64,000 nt of DNA, from contig NW_023998493.1 of assembly GCF_014805625.2 (NCBI RefSeq), positions 2,617,722 to 2,681,721 of the forward strand. The letters are read 5' to 3'. The translations under genes were made by a program, and so were the position numbers. The notes beneath the pieces are model-generated. The model saw only the letters and a program-made list of their open reading frames with translations, had not been told where the DNA came from and did no database searches. Source of the stretch: Glossina fuscipes (lineage: Eukaryota > Arthropoda > Insecta > Diptera > Glossinidae). Positions 35,170-46,321 of the stretch are shown piece after piece (position 1 is the first letter of the stretch; every line of letters begins with the position of its first letter).

Positions 35170-35373
35170 ATGGCTGAGCAATACATCAATGCCGCGCAGA
35201 AAATGGGTGCAGCGTAGTCGCTGGATGCAGAACGGCAGATGGGTGCAGCGCAGCAGTTGAGTGGAACGCTGTTGCAAGGTGCAGGGCAGTCGCTGTGTGC
35301 AATGCAGCAGCTGGGTCCATTGCTGGAGCTGGTTGCAGCAACGCTGTCGTTGGGGAGCACGAGCCAAATTTGA
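35170..35373 (+). pseudogene. Small repetitive ORF over a 36-bp minisatellite, one stop
   Basis: The ATG at 35,170 opens a frame of 67 codons ending in TGA at 35,371-35,373, with a single in-frame TAG at about 35,215. The product would be five 12-residue units rich in Ala, Gln, Leu and Gly (for example LDAERQMGAAQQ, LSGTLLQGAGQS). The DNA is GC-rich (CTG, CAG, GCA codons) inside an AT-rich region. Residue spacing suggests an amphipathic or low-complexity helix. No family is recognised. It could be a decayed gene piece or simply a minisatellite whose 36-bp period keeps one frame open. The minus-strand frames over the same DNA are also open for the same reason. Confidence 0.35.
35185..35364 (+). 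repeat. 36-bp minisatellite, five degenerate units
   Basis: Units start at 35,185, 35,221, 35,257, 35,293 and 35,329, each exactly 36 bases with no indels. Shared positions include CTG/TTG at the unit start and a central GGTGCAG or similar. The lack of indels keeps the 12-codon periodicity intact. Confidence 0.75.
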
Positions 35374-36174
35374 GTTTTCTGTCTTTATACGGTAAAATTC
35401 GACCAATGTTTTCACAACTTTTAATGAAACTAAGGTAAAACAGTAAAACTGTTATTTAAAAAATGCATTTTATATATTAAAACTTTGAAACCAATTAAAA
35501 TCCCTGACAATGATATGTTTAGTAGTAGTTAAGACTGTGTTAGTTCGTCGAGAGTATTTGTATGTAATTTTGCATCAATTTCGCAACGATAGCTTCTAAT
35601 TTCCATTTAATTAATGAGCTACCGCGCAGGGAGGAAGAGAATGAAACACCTTTCGAATCCTTCATCTTTTTGTTTCAGGGAGCACAGCTTTCACATAAAT
35701 AAACCAAAACACTTTCTAGGAACAGGTTAGATGTATTAGACAAGTTAGAAATGAACAGATTCAGTTAGGCGAGGGAAACCACCGGCCCGTGATGTCGTAC
35801 GGCCTACTACGTTCAAAACTTCCAATAATTCAACTTCCTCGTACATAGCACATAATTGATAAATTAAAATTAGCCCGTTGATGAAAAAAGTTACCAATCC
35901 CTGCCTTACACATTGGCCTATATCATCTCAAAAAGGATTTATTTAGTATACATAGCACTATTGAAGCGCTTGAGAAAGACTTAAAATGCCAAATTTCGTT
36001 TATATAATGGATACTTTTACCATGTCTTGAAGGGTTCAAAGCGTCCATTAAGGCAATGAAAACTGGGTTGTTCTAAAAAATTTGTGGTAGTTTTTCCTTT
36101 AAGCGGGTAAATTCTAAGAAAATGCACACACCCAACATACACAAACATTCCTACAATGCCACAGCACTACATAT
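35374..36174. other. Gene-free stretch
   Basis: No recognised feature in either strand. The slightly GC-richer piece at 35,620-35,830 was read in all frames without a match. Confidence 0.5.
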
Positions 36175-36745
36175 AATAGCCCTGAGATTAATCCTCTATT
36201 TCAAGAGGAATAAAAATTGGTATTTTGGTCACTACTTATAAGCTATTGCAGGTAAATGTACAAAAATTTGAACGTACGTTTTATGGGCGATGGTATAGTT
36301 CCCGTACAAAATAATACGTTAAGACGGAAAGTTTTTAAGTTCCATGAAAAAATTCTCCGAGCAAAACTTAATACAATCTGTAGATCGTTGGAAAGGCTAC
36401 TAATGAAAGATTCACACTATGCTAGTTTCATTTTTTCACAGGGCATGTTTTGCCTCAATTAACTAAGCAAACTTTCGCTTTATCAACGTGATTTATGACG
36501 TAGTGTAAAAATATTATCGCTTCAAATATTAATTAATTTACATAAAGTTATATTTTGTTTACAATATTTTGTAAAAAAATTCTCGAAAAGTTTTATTTTG
36601 ACTGTATCTTGGCGCAAATTCCTCCAAGACTTCATTTAACAGAACTCTGTTAACGGCTTAACAGAGTTTTGCAAAAATTTTTTGGTTTTGTGTTTCTTAT
36701 ATTTATATATAACTTCACACTCTTTATAAAAATATAGCTTTACTA
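36175..36745 (+). repeat. DINE-1/INE-1-like repeat, copy A5 (hairpin subfamily)
   Basis: Plus copy lacking the 5' third. It begins near CTATTTCAAGAGGAATAAAA, then ATTTTGGTCACTACTTATAA and AAATGTACAAAAATTTGAAC, also present in A8. GGGCGATGGTATAGTTCC follows. From 36,470 it shares with A4 the CTTTCGCTTTATCAACGTGA segment, the ATTAATTTACATAAAGTTAT segment, the hairpin and the TTTTTTGGTTTTG end. The 68-codon frame at 36,256-36,462 lies inside it and is not a gene. Confidence 0.75.
36645..36666. other. Palindromic hairpin near 3' end of repeat A5
   Basis: CTCTGTTAA pairs perfectly with TTAACAGAG around a CGGC loop. It is at the same relative place as the hairpin in A4, so it is conserved between two diverged copies. 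Confidence 0.75.
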
Positions 36746-36834
36746 TAACTGGGATTATTCTCCGTTGTTCTTTTTAATTTTCCCGGAGCCCACTAGAACC
36801 GCCACATCACTTGTGGTGCAGGGTACTTATTATT

Positions 36835-37250
36835 GTATCGACCAATCCAGAATCATCTTCCTCTCCGTCCATTTGTCTGTCTATACATGTCCATTAAAAT
36901 TTGTGCCGAAACTACAAATCGCAATTTTTGAGATGTTTCGATGAAATTCGATACATTGACGTTCTATTTCAAAAACTCGTTTTGTGGAAAAAGATAACGG
37001 TTTCGAAATTCAAAATTGGTACGAAAAATTTGGCTCAGCTGGGGCATTTTTTAAGTCCTCTCTGAATTAACTGATTCTACGAAAACTGAAGCTTTATAAA
37101 GCGAAAATTTGGAACGCGTAGGTTTATGATTTGGACATGAAAAATATGCCGTTGCATGAAAATAATGTATAACTTTTTGTGTATTCTTACCGAAACGAAT
37201 AAATTAGGCGAAGTGGTGTAGGCTATCTTATGGTCGGCATTACCCGATTC
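36835..37250 (+). repeat. Repeat family B, copy B2
   Basis: Contains CTCTCCGTCCATTTGTCTGT, CAAATCGCAATTTTTGAGAT, TTCGATGAAATTCGATACA and GACGTTCTATTTC, the last three shared with B1 near 22.3 kb. The overall style (CCGTC...GTCTGTC, then 'TTTGATGAAATTTGG'-like words) is common in dispersed fly repeats. No ends or coding content were identified. Confidence 0.5.
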
Positions 37251-38077
37251 TTCAGTATGCTTACTTGTTTTTCTTTTGGTTATCTTTCGTTATTAGGAAA
37301 ACATTTCATATATATCACATGCATATACATCATCACATAATACTATATCCGAAGTAAATGGGCCTTCCCTTCGTTTGCATTTTGCTTGTTTATTATTTCC
37401 TTTGTTACATTTGTGGTATACTTTTTGGTTGCTTGCTCACTGACCGAGCTTTGTTTACTTTAATTATTGTTTACATGTTCTTTGCCTGGAGATTTGGTTT
37501 TGACATGCTTAAACAATTTTTTGTCGTCAATGCAACCGGGTTGGAATTCTTTAATTAAATTTCTAACAAAACTGAAGGTAAATGAAAAATGTTTCCATAT
37601 TGGTTGTTCGTAACAAATTATTGAAATTAAGATAATTACGAGAATGTAATTACTTAAAACCTAGCAAACCCACTAAAGACACTTTTACTTCTTGTATAAA
37701 ATTTTGCTTCTCCGATTATATCAAATGAGCGATAATTTAATGCACTTTAATGGTTTTTCTTTTGGATTTCGCTTATTATTTTTTTTTTCGCTCTCTTAAA
37801 TATAGTATAATATTTATTGATATAATTTTATCTCTTTGAAAGGTTCGGCATTTTTATCACTGATGTTAGGTAATAAAATGTTATATGTAACCTAACCCTC
37901 ATAAAAAAAAGTGGTAATATTCTTTTTTTTTGGAAAATTTAACGTAGGTCAGAATATTAAACATTAATCTTGTTGTTGTTAAAAAAAAAAAAGAAGATAA
38001 TATTCAAAAGTATATACAACACAATATAAAGTTGATACTACTTAAAGTTCGCCTTATACATTTTAGTTTTGACTTGA
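37251..38077. other. Gene-free AT-rich stretch
   Basis: A 66-codon plus frame at 37,358-37,558 would encode a hydrophobic peptide (LLVYYFLCYICGILFGCLL) but has no recognised family and sits in T-rich DNA. Otherwise nothing. Confidence 0.5.
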
Positions 38078-38612
38078 CCCATCACCGAAGGACGACGGGT
38101 TTATACGGGTTTATTTTGCCAAACACTTTGCGACGCCCACAAGGAATTTTTCAGTGTAGTGTCTGTTGTAAATATTCTTCCTGGATGCAAAACTAAAACT
38201 GTTAACTTCAAGTTTAGCAGAAACATTGGAAGTTGCTGTATACGGGTTGGTACTGATAATAGGCCAAGTCAGTCGAAGAACACGCCCACAGTACCACGTG
38301 AACTGAGCACGCCTCTGTTTTTCAAAGGAAATAAATAATTGGTTTTTTAATTACTCGTAAATTAAAGCAGTTAATCGTACAATAATGTGAAAGCACATTC
38401 TGAGCGCGATGCTGTAGTATGGAAAAAATTAACCGCGCCTTCTTAGTAAGACAGTCTATCAAATTTTAATTTTTTTTCAATGCCTTTATAACGCGCAGAA
38501 ACAAGCTTTAAAAATCTCATAAAGTATCTACATTTTTGAGCAGTCCTTAGACAGAAGGCATCTAATGCATAATCCATATTAAACTCAAATATATTATATT
38601 TGGTATCGATCG
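38078..38612 (+). repeat. DINE-1/INE-1-like repeat, copy A6
   Basis: Begins ACCCATCACCGAAGGACGAC as in A8. It continues with TTTGCGACGCCCACAAGGAA, TGTCTGTTGTAAATATTCTT, CCTGGATGCAAAACTAAAAC, TTTAGCAGAAACATTGGAAG, GGTACTGATAATAGGCC, TTTTTCAAAGG and CGATGCTGTAGTATGG. The GCGCAGAAACAAGCTTTAAA block, shared with A3, follows. It contains ACGCCCACAG, typical of INE-1-type repeats. Confidence 0.75.
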
Positions 38613-39957
38613 AAATAAGCAAAAAGACAGCCTACATTAAGTAGTCATTGCATGTGGAACATAAATAAAAATTTCATTAAAAATGGAAAAGATATTTAGG
38701 GTAAAAGTGAAGGTGCCCATTATATTACATCGGACATTACATTACGCGCTTGCTTTTATTCGAATACATATTCATAAATGATGACATTTGATTTAACATT
38801 TCATCTTTGCTTTTTGCAAAATTGATGATTAATTGCGTATTTGACATAAGGTTTGATAATAATAGATTCCGACTTGCCGGAAGAAAACTTTTTTATTTTA
38901 AATGTTTTATGAATTGAGAGAACTTTACTACTAATATAATTTATGACAATTTTTTCGGCAGTTTTAGTTAGGTTAAATCGGAGATCAAAATTTAATTCCT
39001 AGTGCAAGTTTAATATTGCAGCAAATATGTGTTCTTTCGATAGGTAGTCTATGCGTTTATTCATCTGTGAGTTGCTTATTATTGACATTATCAAACGTAC
39101 AAATAAACAAATTTTCGTTTATTAATTCATCTTTTTATTCACAGCGAAGAAAATAGTAGAAGAGGTTTATTTCTAAACGCATTGGCAATAATTAGTGTAC
39201 CAAAGTTTCCGGGAAGTAAAGCCGAAAATTCGTAAATACGTTTTTATAATAAGGTTATGATCCCGGCTCCGCAGCTTTAGTTCTTCTATATTTGCTCCAC
39301 TAGTCTGAGCGCTCAAAAACTCAAGTAATTCCTAGACCGTCGGACATTTTAATACCTTCTGCCTCTATAGTACAGTTTACCATTGGAAAACGTTCATCCT
39401 ATGATATAAAAAGCAAAGTTCTCGCAAAGTATCAGGTAAAAAGCTAAGCATTCTTAAATGTTTATTGTCGTACGGATTGAAGATCTTATATATAAATTAT
39501 TGACTAGCTTAAGTAGGAGAAATGATTTAATATCTTTCCTTTTTTATATTTTAGTTATCTAAACCTTACAACTTGGAAATACTTTCTAGAAAAGTTTGTT
39601 ATCATTTTTGTTGGGCGAAACTCGAAAGACAGCCGTTTCATTCTATGAGTCCGGGATATATATTTTATCCATTTTTTTCTCTAAATTACAGCTACAAAAG
39701 ATTAGTAAGATCCTTATACCATAGTTAGCTTTAAGCTGTTATTGTACTTATTGAGCTAGTAAGCTATATGAAAAGTATAATTTAATACAAATATTGTCTG
39801 CGTCGCACTCTATGCAGAATCAGCATAAAAAGTTCGGAAAAAAAGTGTGGAATTTACATAGAACGGTAAGTTTACATAACGATTCTAATCAGGCCTAACT
39901 TTCGCAAAGCATTTGATTGCTTTAATTTCCAAACAAAAATAAGTGTAAAAATATTCT
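38613..39957. other. Gene-free AT-rich stretch
   Basis: No recognised coding sequence or repeat. Frames are short. Confidence 0.5.
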
Positions 39958-40840
39958 GAAAATGCACATTTTATTTAATTTATACATTAATGATTTGCCC
40001 TCGGTGATTAATTCCAGTCAGATCTTAATGTATGCTGATGATGTGAAACTGTTTTCTTCCTTCTCTCTAGAATCGCAATTACATCAGCTTTAAAGTGACT
40101 TGAATAATTTGGTTGGACAGTGGTCGTTGAATCTTCTGAAACTATATGTGAATAAATGTAAGAAGCTTTCATTCTCAAGAAGAAAGTCATTCATTACTCA
40201 ATATTTCATAGATTCGCATAAGTTGGAGGACGTCGATTCGATCACAGATTTAGGCGTTCTACTTGACCATAGGTTACGTTTTAATTTGCATATTGGGCTC
40301 TCGATTAGCAAAGCTAGGTCTGGTTTTATAAAAAGGTGGTCCAAAGAGCTTGATGATCCCTACATTACGAAAAGGCTGTACATGTATTTGGTTAGACCCA
40401 TACTCGAGTATGCCTCAGTTGTGTGGTCTCCTTCATATAGGCGCTACGTAGATTCACTTGAATCTGTTCAAAAGCAGTTCTTGCTGTTTGCCCTTAGAAA
40501 TTTGGGTTGGGACCCAATTGCAATTGCTCCTTTTCCACCCTATGAAAATAGGTTGCTTCTGTTATCCTTACCGTCACTGTAGAAACGTAGATTTGTTCTT
40601 GGGGTTTCCTGCTTAATCAAAGTAATAAATGGTACTATTGACTCAACCGCATTACTTGGTGAGATAAGCTTTAATGTCCCTAACCGCTTCTCTAGGCATT
40701 TTATCTTGGTTAAGCTTAATCAGTGTAAATTTAATTATGAGCTGTTCAATCCGCTCAGAGTCGTTTGCAAGGACCTAAATGACGTCTACCACTTATTCTC
40801 ATTATCGGATTCTTTAAAGTCTATTAAAGCAACTTTTTAA
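39958..40840 (+). pseudogene. LINE copy A': RT palm, thumb and C-terminus
   Basis: A single phase reads ILFNLYINDLPSV, then YADD at 40,031-40,042 (catalytic Asp pair) and KCKKLSFSRRKSFITQYFID. GFIKRWSKELDDPYITKRLY, PILEYASVVWSP, VQKQFLLFALRNLGWDP and a C-terminal part ending at 40,840 follow. Only two in-frame stops are seen: a TAA near 40,092, where copy A has CAA, and a TAG near 40,581, where copy A has a sense codon. The RT needed for target-primed reverse transcription is therefore close to intact in its 3' half. The fingers, endonuclease and ORF1 are missing through 5' truncation. Confidence 0.88.
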
Positions 40841-41280
40841 TGTGCGCGATTTACTTATGTCGTACTTGAACTAACATTCCATTCTTAATATTCATTTTTT
40901 TATTGAAACTAATATTTTGTTATTAATGAGTCGGATGCTAAGCTTATGCATGTTTGCAATGGTTCAGGTGTTCACTTGCAACCTGGATCTGTTCTTGTTG
41001 CGGGCTAGCTGTGTACATGCTTGTTTTTCTTCTTTTTTTCTCTTTTTTTATTTATTTATACATGAATTATTATTTTTAACTTTTTAATTTATTTTTAAAC
41101 TTACTTTGCTATTCTTCTTCTTCTTTTTATCTTACTTCTTCTTGTATACTAGTTTTAAAACAATTAGTGCAAGATTTTCTATTAAGACGCACTGAATTCG
41201 ATTGTACTTTTCTTTAGTTGACTTTCATATATAAATGAGTAAAATGAATAAATAAATGAATAAAATAAATAAATATATTT
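39958..41280 (+). mobile_element. CR1/Jockey-type LINE, copy A' (5'-truncated)
   Basis: Second copy of the LINE at 22.5-25.0 kb, in opposite orientation. It starts abruptly in the RT palm, contains the end of the ORF (TAA at 40,838-40,840) and a ~400-base 3' UTR. The UTR has a TGTGTACATGCTT block shared with copy A. It ends in an AATAAATGAATAAAATAAAT-like simple tail at about 41,235-41,280, in keeping with the short tandem tails of CR1-type LINEs. It is less damaged than copy A. No target duplication was seen. Confidence 0.85.
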
Positions 41281-42904
41281 TCTTAGGTTTTTCCTTTTTT
41301 TTTGTCTTTCTTAACACAAAGGTGATAGGTATAAAAATTTTAGTCCCAGGCGAATGTAATTTGTGATTTTGTTTTGTATTTAAAAAAAAAAAAAACTGTC
41401 TGCAATCAGATATAAAATCAATTGAAATCGGCTTTTGCAACAGATAAAAACATTATAGAGGAACACAGCCCACCATTAAATATCCTGAGTATAAAATGTA
41501 CAGACGGACATACAAGCATGAATGCGTTCGAAAGTGAAGCTGATCACTGTAACAAAGAGCGGATCTATCTCATGTCTTTGTCGGCGTTGCATACATACGC
41601 ACAAATTTTATACCACATTATCTATATACCACAACTGGTGGAGGCTATGAAAAAATGATTTGTGATCAACTAGAAAATGTTGTTATGAACCTACAACTTA
41701 AACTTGAGATCGCTCAGTTGACATTTGAAACTGTCCATTTAAGTAAGAATTTTAATCTATAAGTTCGAATTTTAAGATTTTCAAGACTTCGACCCGTCAT
41801 AAACAGAAATGGAGATTGAAATTAAGGATACTATTTACCACTCAAAAAGTTTTAAAATTTCTTTGCAAAATATCTTAAATACTACTAAGGTAATAAGTTC
41901 ACACAATAAAAAATAATATTAAATAGTTGCAAGATATTTAAACCATAAATGTGTTTAAGTGCGAATATATTTTACCAATAGATTAAAAAACAAAAAAGTA
42001 AAAACCATGACAGATGTTTATTTACACGCTATGAAATACCAATTTAAATTCTATAAAAACGTTTTCCTTCTCTTTTTCCAGTATGATTTTTAATGAAGTA
42101 AGAGAGAAAATTTGATGACCCAGTTGTGACACTATCCGATGCCATGAAAACGATTTCTTATGTACTAAAACACTTGCAAAAACCGGTCGAACGTGCTCGA
42201 GCGCGGCTTCGAATTGCGTACAGATAACCCTTATAAAAAAAAGGTAGGTCCCATGGCTCTTTTTGTAAATATAAATCATTGTTCAGCCAAGTGACAGTGT
42301 GCAAGAAATAACAAAATTCTTTTCCATTTTCCCTAAAAACCACCCTCCAAACTTTAAAATACCACTTTCAATACAAAACCTGTTCTATATGCTTTCTGAT
42401 AGAGGAGCCGTGATGAGTAAATTTTTTAATACATCGAGTTTCATTTTCCACGCCAACAAGGCCGGAAATCGTTTACTATTACGCATAAAAGAATGAAACA
42501 TGCTAAACAGCGTAATTGTTTGATTGAGATATAGGCACAAAAAGAAACAATTATTTTACTTCAAAAATCTACAGCAGTCACATAGGACATAAATTTTCGT
42601 CTAACTTGCAAAAGTATAAGAGCAAAAGTCAGCCAAATGTACGGTTTCTCCAACATAGGTCAAAGTGCTTTTGTGCTTATAGGAAAACGAGATCCAAAAC
42701 AGAATTAGGTATGCGTCGAACTTTTTTTACCGGGAAAATCACAGAATATAACATATATAAATAATACTATATAAATTATAATTCAAGATTTAAAACAATA
42801 TACCAAAGCCAATACATTTGCTTAGCTCAAACGTATTGCTGGTACATGTATTCATTCTTATAGATTAGCTACGTGGACAATCGGTACTGCAACCTAAAAC
42901 ACCT
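41281..42904. other. Gene-free AT-rich stretch
   Basis: Contains poly-T and poly-A runs around 41,290-41,395 next to the LINE tail. No recognised coding sequence. The 85- and 61-codon minus frames at 42,022-42,343 show no domain. Confidence 0.5.
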
Positions 42905-43180
42905 ATTGTACTCGCTCGTATTTCTATTCTTCCGGCTTTGGGAATTTTATGAATTCCGCCACCTTCTGTATTTCGGAGAACCATATCGTTTCGGGCACTT
43001 AGCGTCTGATTTTGCAGATGGTCTCATATTCAGATAGAATGTGATGAGACGACTCAGCCATCTCTTGGCAGAATCAATATGTTCTCCAGGTGGTGTCTGA
43101 GGGAATTATAAGCCGTGTAGAAGTTTGTGACCAAACATAGGTCGCCCCTTCTTAGTTCCAATAGTTTACGTGTTATGCCA
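42905..43180 (-). pseudogene. C-terminal zinc-finger end of a LINE ORF2 (relic)
   Basis: Read on the minus strand: TNFYTAYNSLRHHLENILI, then in another phase CQEMAESSHHILSEYETICK (about 43,070-43,010), PETIWFSEIQKVAEFIKF and a stop. Many R1/Jockey/Loa-type ORF2 proteins end with GHxxLxxHLxxxGI, CRFC-x-E-x-ESxxHxLCxC and a LxxFI segment. This relic shows that order, with the first and last cysteines of the knuckle lost or shifted. Only the tail of the element remains. It is a different family from the 12 kb, 27 kb and CR1-like copies. Family placement is uncertain. Confidence 0.5.
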
Positions 43181-44219
43181 GAAAATTTTATGAATCTTTT
43201 GTTCCTTACAAATATGATTGCTCAAACGTTGCTCTCTTAAATCTAAAGATTTCGGTTTATCAAAAGCTGACTGTCGTAAGAGAAAAATGGTAAATATACT
43301 AGTTCCTAGACAATCCTATAAAAGAATCATAAAATAGTTACGTAATTGGATTGGTTGACTTATTCCTATTGATTAAATATTTCGGAACAAAACCTGTTGT
43401 ATTTCAATAATTGTATAGCTAACTGATTAATACAATTATTGCAAAGTATTTTCAAGCTCAGAGGTAAAGAGACTTCAGAGGTGCAATCCCCGTGTAATTG
43501 ATTAATTATGGACAATTCTTAGTAGGTTTTCGGCAAATCGCAAAACAAATCATCGTCGGTTAATAGCACATCGTTTTATTTGCGTGATAACTATTTAAAC
43601 TTACATATTACAAGAGTTTTTGAGGCGAAGATCAGTGAAGGGGAAACGCAATGAAAACTTTAGATTTTTATAGATTTCTCAACTTATTGTCTAGCTTGTG
43701 CGAAAATACAAATTACACCTAAAAATCTTTTATGCACATTGCAAGAAACCACAAAATGTAAAGTTTATCTGCTGTTAAAGAGCTCATTAAGCGATTTTTT
43801 GCTACACAAAGCGAGTCTATTTTCGTTAATAGTTGCTTTATGGGAATTTGAGCAGCTTTATGTTTAATAAAGGGAAAGGATGGATATAAGGATTTGAATT
43901 TCAAACAAAGAAGCAGTCGATGCCATTAGCCCTTATAATCGAACGTAAAGTTTTCAGTAATTCGAATTGTGAAGCGTTGTGCTGGCCTTTTGTTTTAATT
44001 ATAGCATAAATGGATTAAGGCTTTTACAAAACCGACACATACATCCGTGCTAAGTGCTTAGAGTGTATTGAGTACGTGCAATGGTGATATTTGTTCATAC
44101 GATTTATGATGTTCCTCATAAAATTTCAAGCACGTCAAACAAATGTTGTTTAAGTGCGTTTATATGCCTCTGGGTTGTAACTTGCATAATCTCCATTTAA
44201 TTGAATTTTCTGTGAGAGA
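43181..44219. other. Gene-free AT-rich stretch
   Basis: Nothing recognised on either strand. Confidence 0.5.
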
Positions 44220-44375
44220 CGGTCTTTTTGTATTATTCGTTGGTTTTCTTATTTTATCCTTTAAAGTATGTATATTCTTGATCAGCTTGAAATTTTGTAT
44301 TGATTAAGCCATGTTTACCCATCCGTGTATCTATATATCTGTACGATGTGTATTCTTGACACTGTTTCAAGTTTG
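44220..44375 (+). repeat. DINE-1/INE-1-like repeat, copy A7 (5' fragment)
   Basis: Contains AAAGTATGTATATTCTTGAT with CAGCTTGAAATTTTGTATTG and ATTAAGCCATG, the best match in the window to the INE-1 signature AAGTATATATATTCTTGATC. The rest of the repeat is missing. Confidence 0.65.
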
Positions 44376-44639
44376 GTATATTTCTTGCTTTTTTTTTCGT
44401 TTATTAAAGAATTTCATTTTTTTCACCTTGGAAGGGAATCCGCAGGATGGATTACTGGTTTTCTTTTGTTGACTGCGCAAAGCTTACTTGAAAAGATTTG
44501 AAAATATTATAAACCGCGCAGAGAAGGATTTTTTGTCAAGATGACTGGAACACCTAGAAGAATAAGTTAAAGATCCTATAAATTATATTTTCGATCAATA
44601 TTATATCTCAAGTCGATTATAGCATGTCCGTTTAACAAG

Positions 44640-45310
44640 GTCTGTGTTATGCTCGTGGTAAACAATCTATTGGTCGCAAAAACGCAACGCAACATTTTAT
44701 GTTGACAATGGACTGCTTATTTGGTGGCTTCCGTAATAGCGACATATTCAGCTTTAACTCTGGAGGTGGCGAGAAGCTTCCGCTTCTTCGAATTCCAGCC
44801 AACTGCGAATAAGACACAAAAGCTTGATTGAGATTTTCTATCATTAACGTCGTGCGCCCAATTTGCATCAACAAACCCTACCAGTGGTAAGCCGTCTTTT
44901 TGTGTACTAATTTTGTAGATTTCGTTATTTTTTTATCGTAGTTTGTTAATTACGATAACAAATTAACCGAACAATATATGTCCGGTCTGTTGTGTAATGT
45001 CTAGCACAACAAGCTCCCAATAATTTCTTGATATGCTTTCAAATCAAATTTTTCTACATCCAAAGAAATATTTGGCTCCTTTTCGAACGTTAAACCTTGT
45101 TTTATGCGTATATTTGCAGTTTTCAAGACCCTATTTCTTGATTATGCTTTCTATACATCCGGGTTGACTTGTAGAGATTTGGTTATCTTTCACTTCTACT
45201 TCGAGACCCACACAAAGTTTTCGTATTTCTTGTTGGTTCGATCGAAATTTGAGGGTACACAGACACACAAAAAATTGCACCTGTCTGTGGTATAAAAAAT
45301 AGGGATTGGA
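44640..45310 (-). pseudogene. Ty1/copia pol relic (RT end and RNase H)
   Basis: Minus-strand frames read, in order: LEVEVKDNQISTSQPGCIES (about 45,200-45,140), IIKK, GLENCKYTHKT, and DLKAYQEIIGSLLC (45,050-45,005), the copia YQxLIGSLxYL motif. NRPDIYCSVNLLS follows (RPDI at 44,977-44,988). Then come GLPLVGFVDANWAHDVNDRK (44,890-44,830), the copia RNase H start DxDWAxDxxDRKS, and KAEYVAITEATK (44,759-44,724), with a catalytic Glu. RPDI followed by DANW...DRKS is diagnostic for copia. Several frameshifts and stops are present. The RT catalytic YVDD, integrase, gag and LTRs are not seen. The downstream cut-off near 44,640 falls inside RNase H. Confidence 0.85.
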
Positions 45311-46321
45311 TGCTGGCAAATAAATTCGTTCCTTTGGGCGAAGTTTCGAGAGCTCAACAAAAGCACAAACGGATTGATATGATTAAACCGCTTCTCGCAC
45401 GCTGGTGAACAATATACAAATATATACTTCATCTCTCTATCTGGAGCCTATTTATAGATCTTCGAGACTGCTATACACTGCGATTTCTGCAACTGAAAGT
45501 ACTTCAAAGCATTTTAATTTTACAAAATTTTAATATTTCAAAAAAAGTCTCGCTTGACATCTTACAGAACAGAATTTTTTTATAAAGTTTTATTGTAGAG
45601 AAAGTTTTTTAAATAAAGTTTTCTTTGAATTTTGCGCCTTACAAAAGGAAACTTTTTATTAATACTTAAGTGAAAAATATAACAAAAAGTAATGTATTCG
45701 TGCAAATTCCACGACTTTTCCATAAAAAATTGCTTTATTCTGTTTACCTTTGTGAAAAAAGGAAAGCATTTGCGTAGGATTTCGCCTTTTTCTATTTTAT
45801 TGTTAAAAAGTAAAGTTCCTGAAAATTTGAATACCAAACCTTTTAATTAATTTTTTATTGGCACCGAAATATTGCGGTATATTCGCTTGTAAATCAGTTT
45901 ATAAGAATTAGAAAGACGTATCCCAAACCTTAAGGAGAATATATATGCGAATATGTATTCAACATTTGACCCACAATGTCTTCGCAGATTTGTAGCAACA
46001 CTTAACTTCATTGCTTACCAACAGTCCTTTTCTTAAATAGTTCTTTTTTTTTCTTTGTTAGAAAAACTTGATATATTTTGCTGTAATCGTTAAATAATAA
46101 AAAAAGTGTAATAGCAAAAAAGACAAAATTGAAAAAATGTTCGTCTACAACATTTCAGGTAGTACACCGTTTACCACTCCACTTCTTTAGTATGTCTGTT
46201 CAGAGCATTGGATATTTACGTCCAGCTACAGTTCCACTTATAGTCCGTTTTCCCTTCGTTCACCTACCTTCAACCATTCTAACTTTACATATCCCCGCCG
46301 TAGCATTGACGGGTTAATATA
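45311..46321. other. Gene-free stretch beside the copia relic
   Basis: The minus frame at 45,196-45,432 may hold badly decayed RT upstream of the recognisable copia part, but no motif is clear. From 45,450 to 46,321 nothing is recognised. Confidence 0.5.

Noticed and set aside
35130..35415. Two long minus frames rich in Cys/Ala/Ser
   Set aside because: They are the reverse reading of the 36-bp minisatellite, which opens frames on both strands because its period is a multiple of three.
36256..36462. 68-codon plus frame
   Set aside because: Inside DINE-1-like copy A5.
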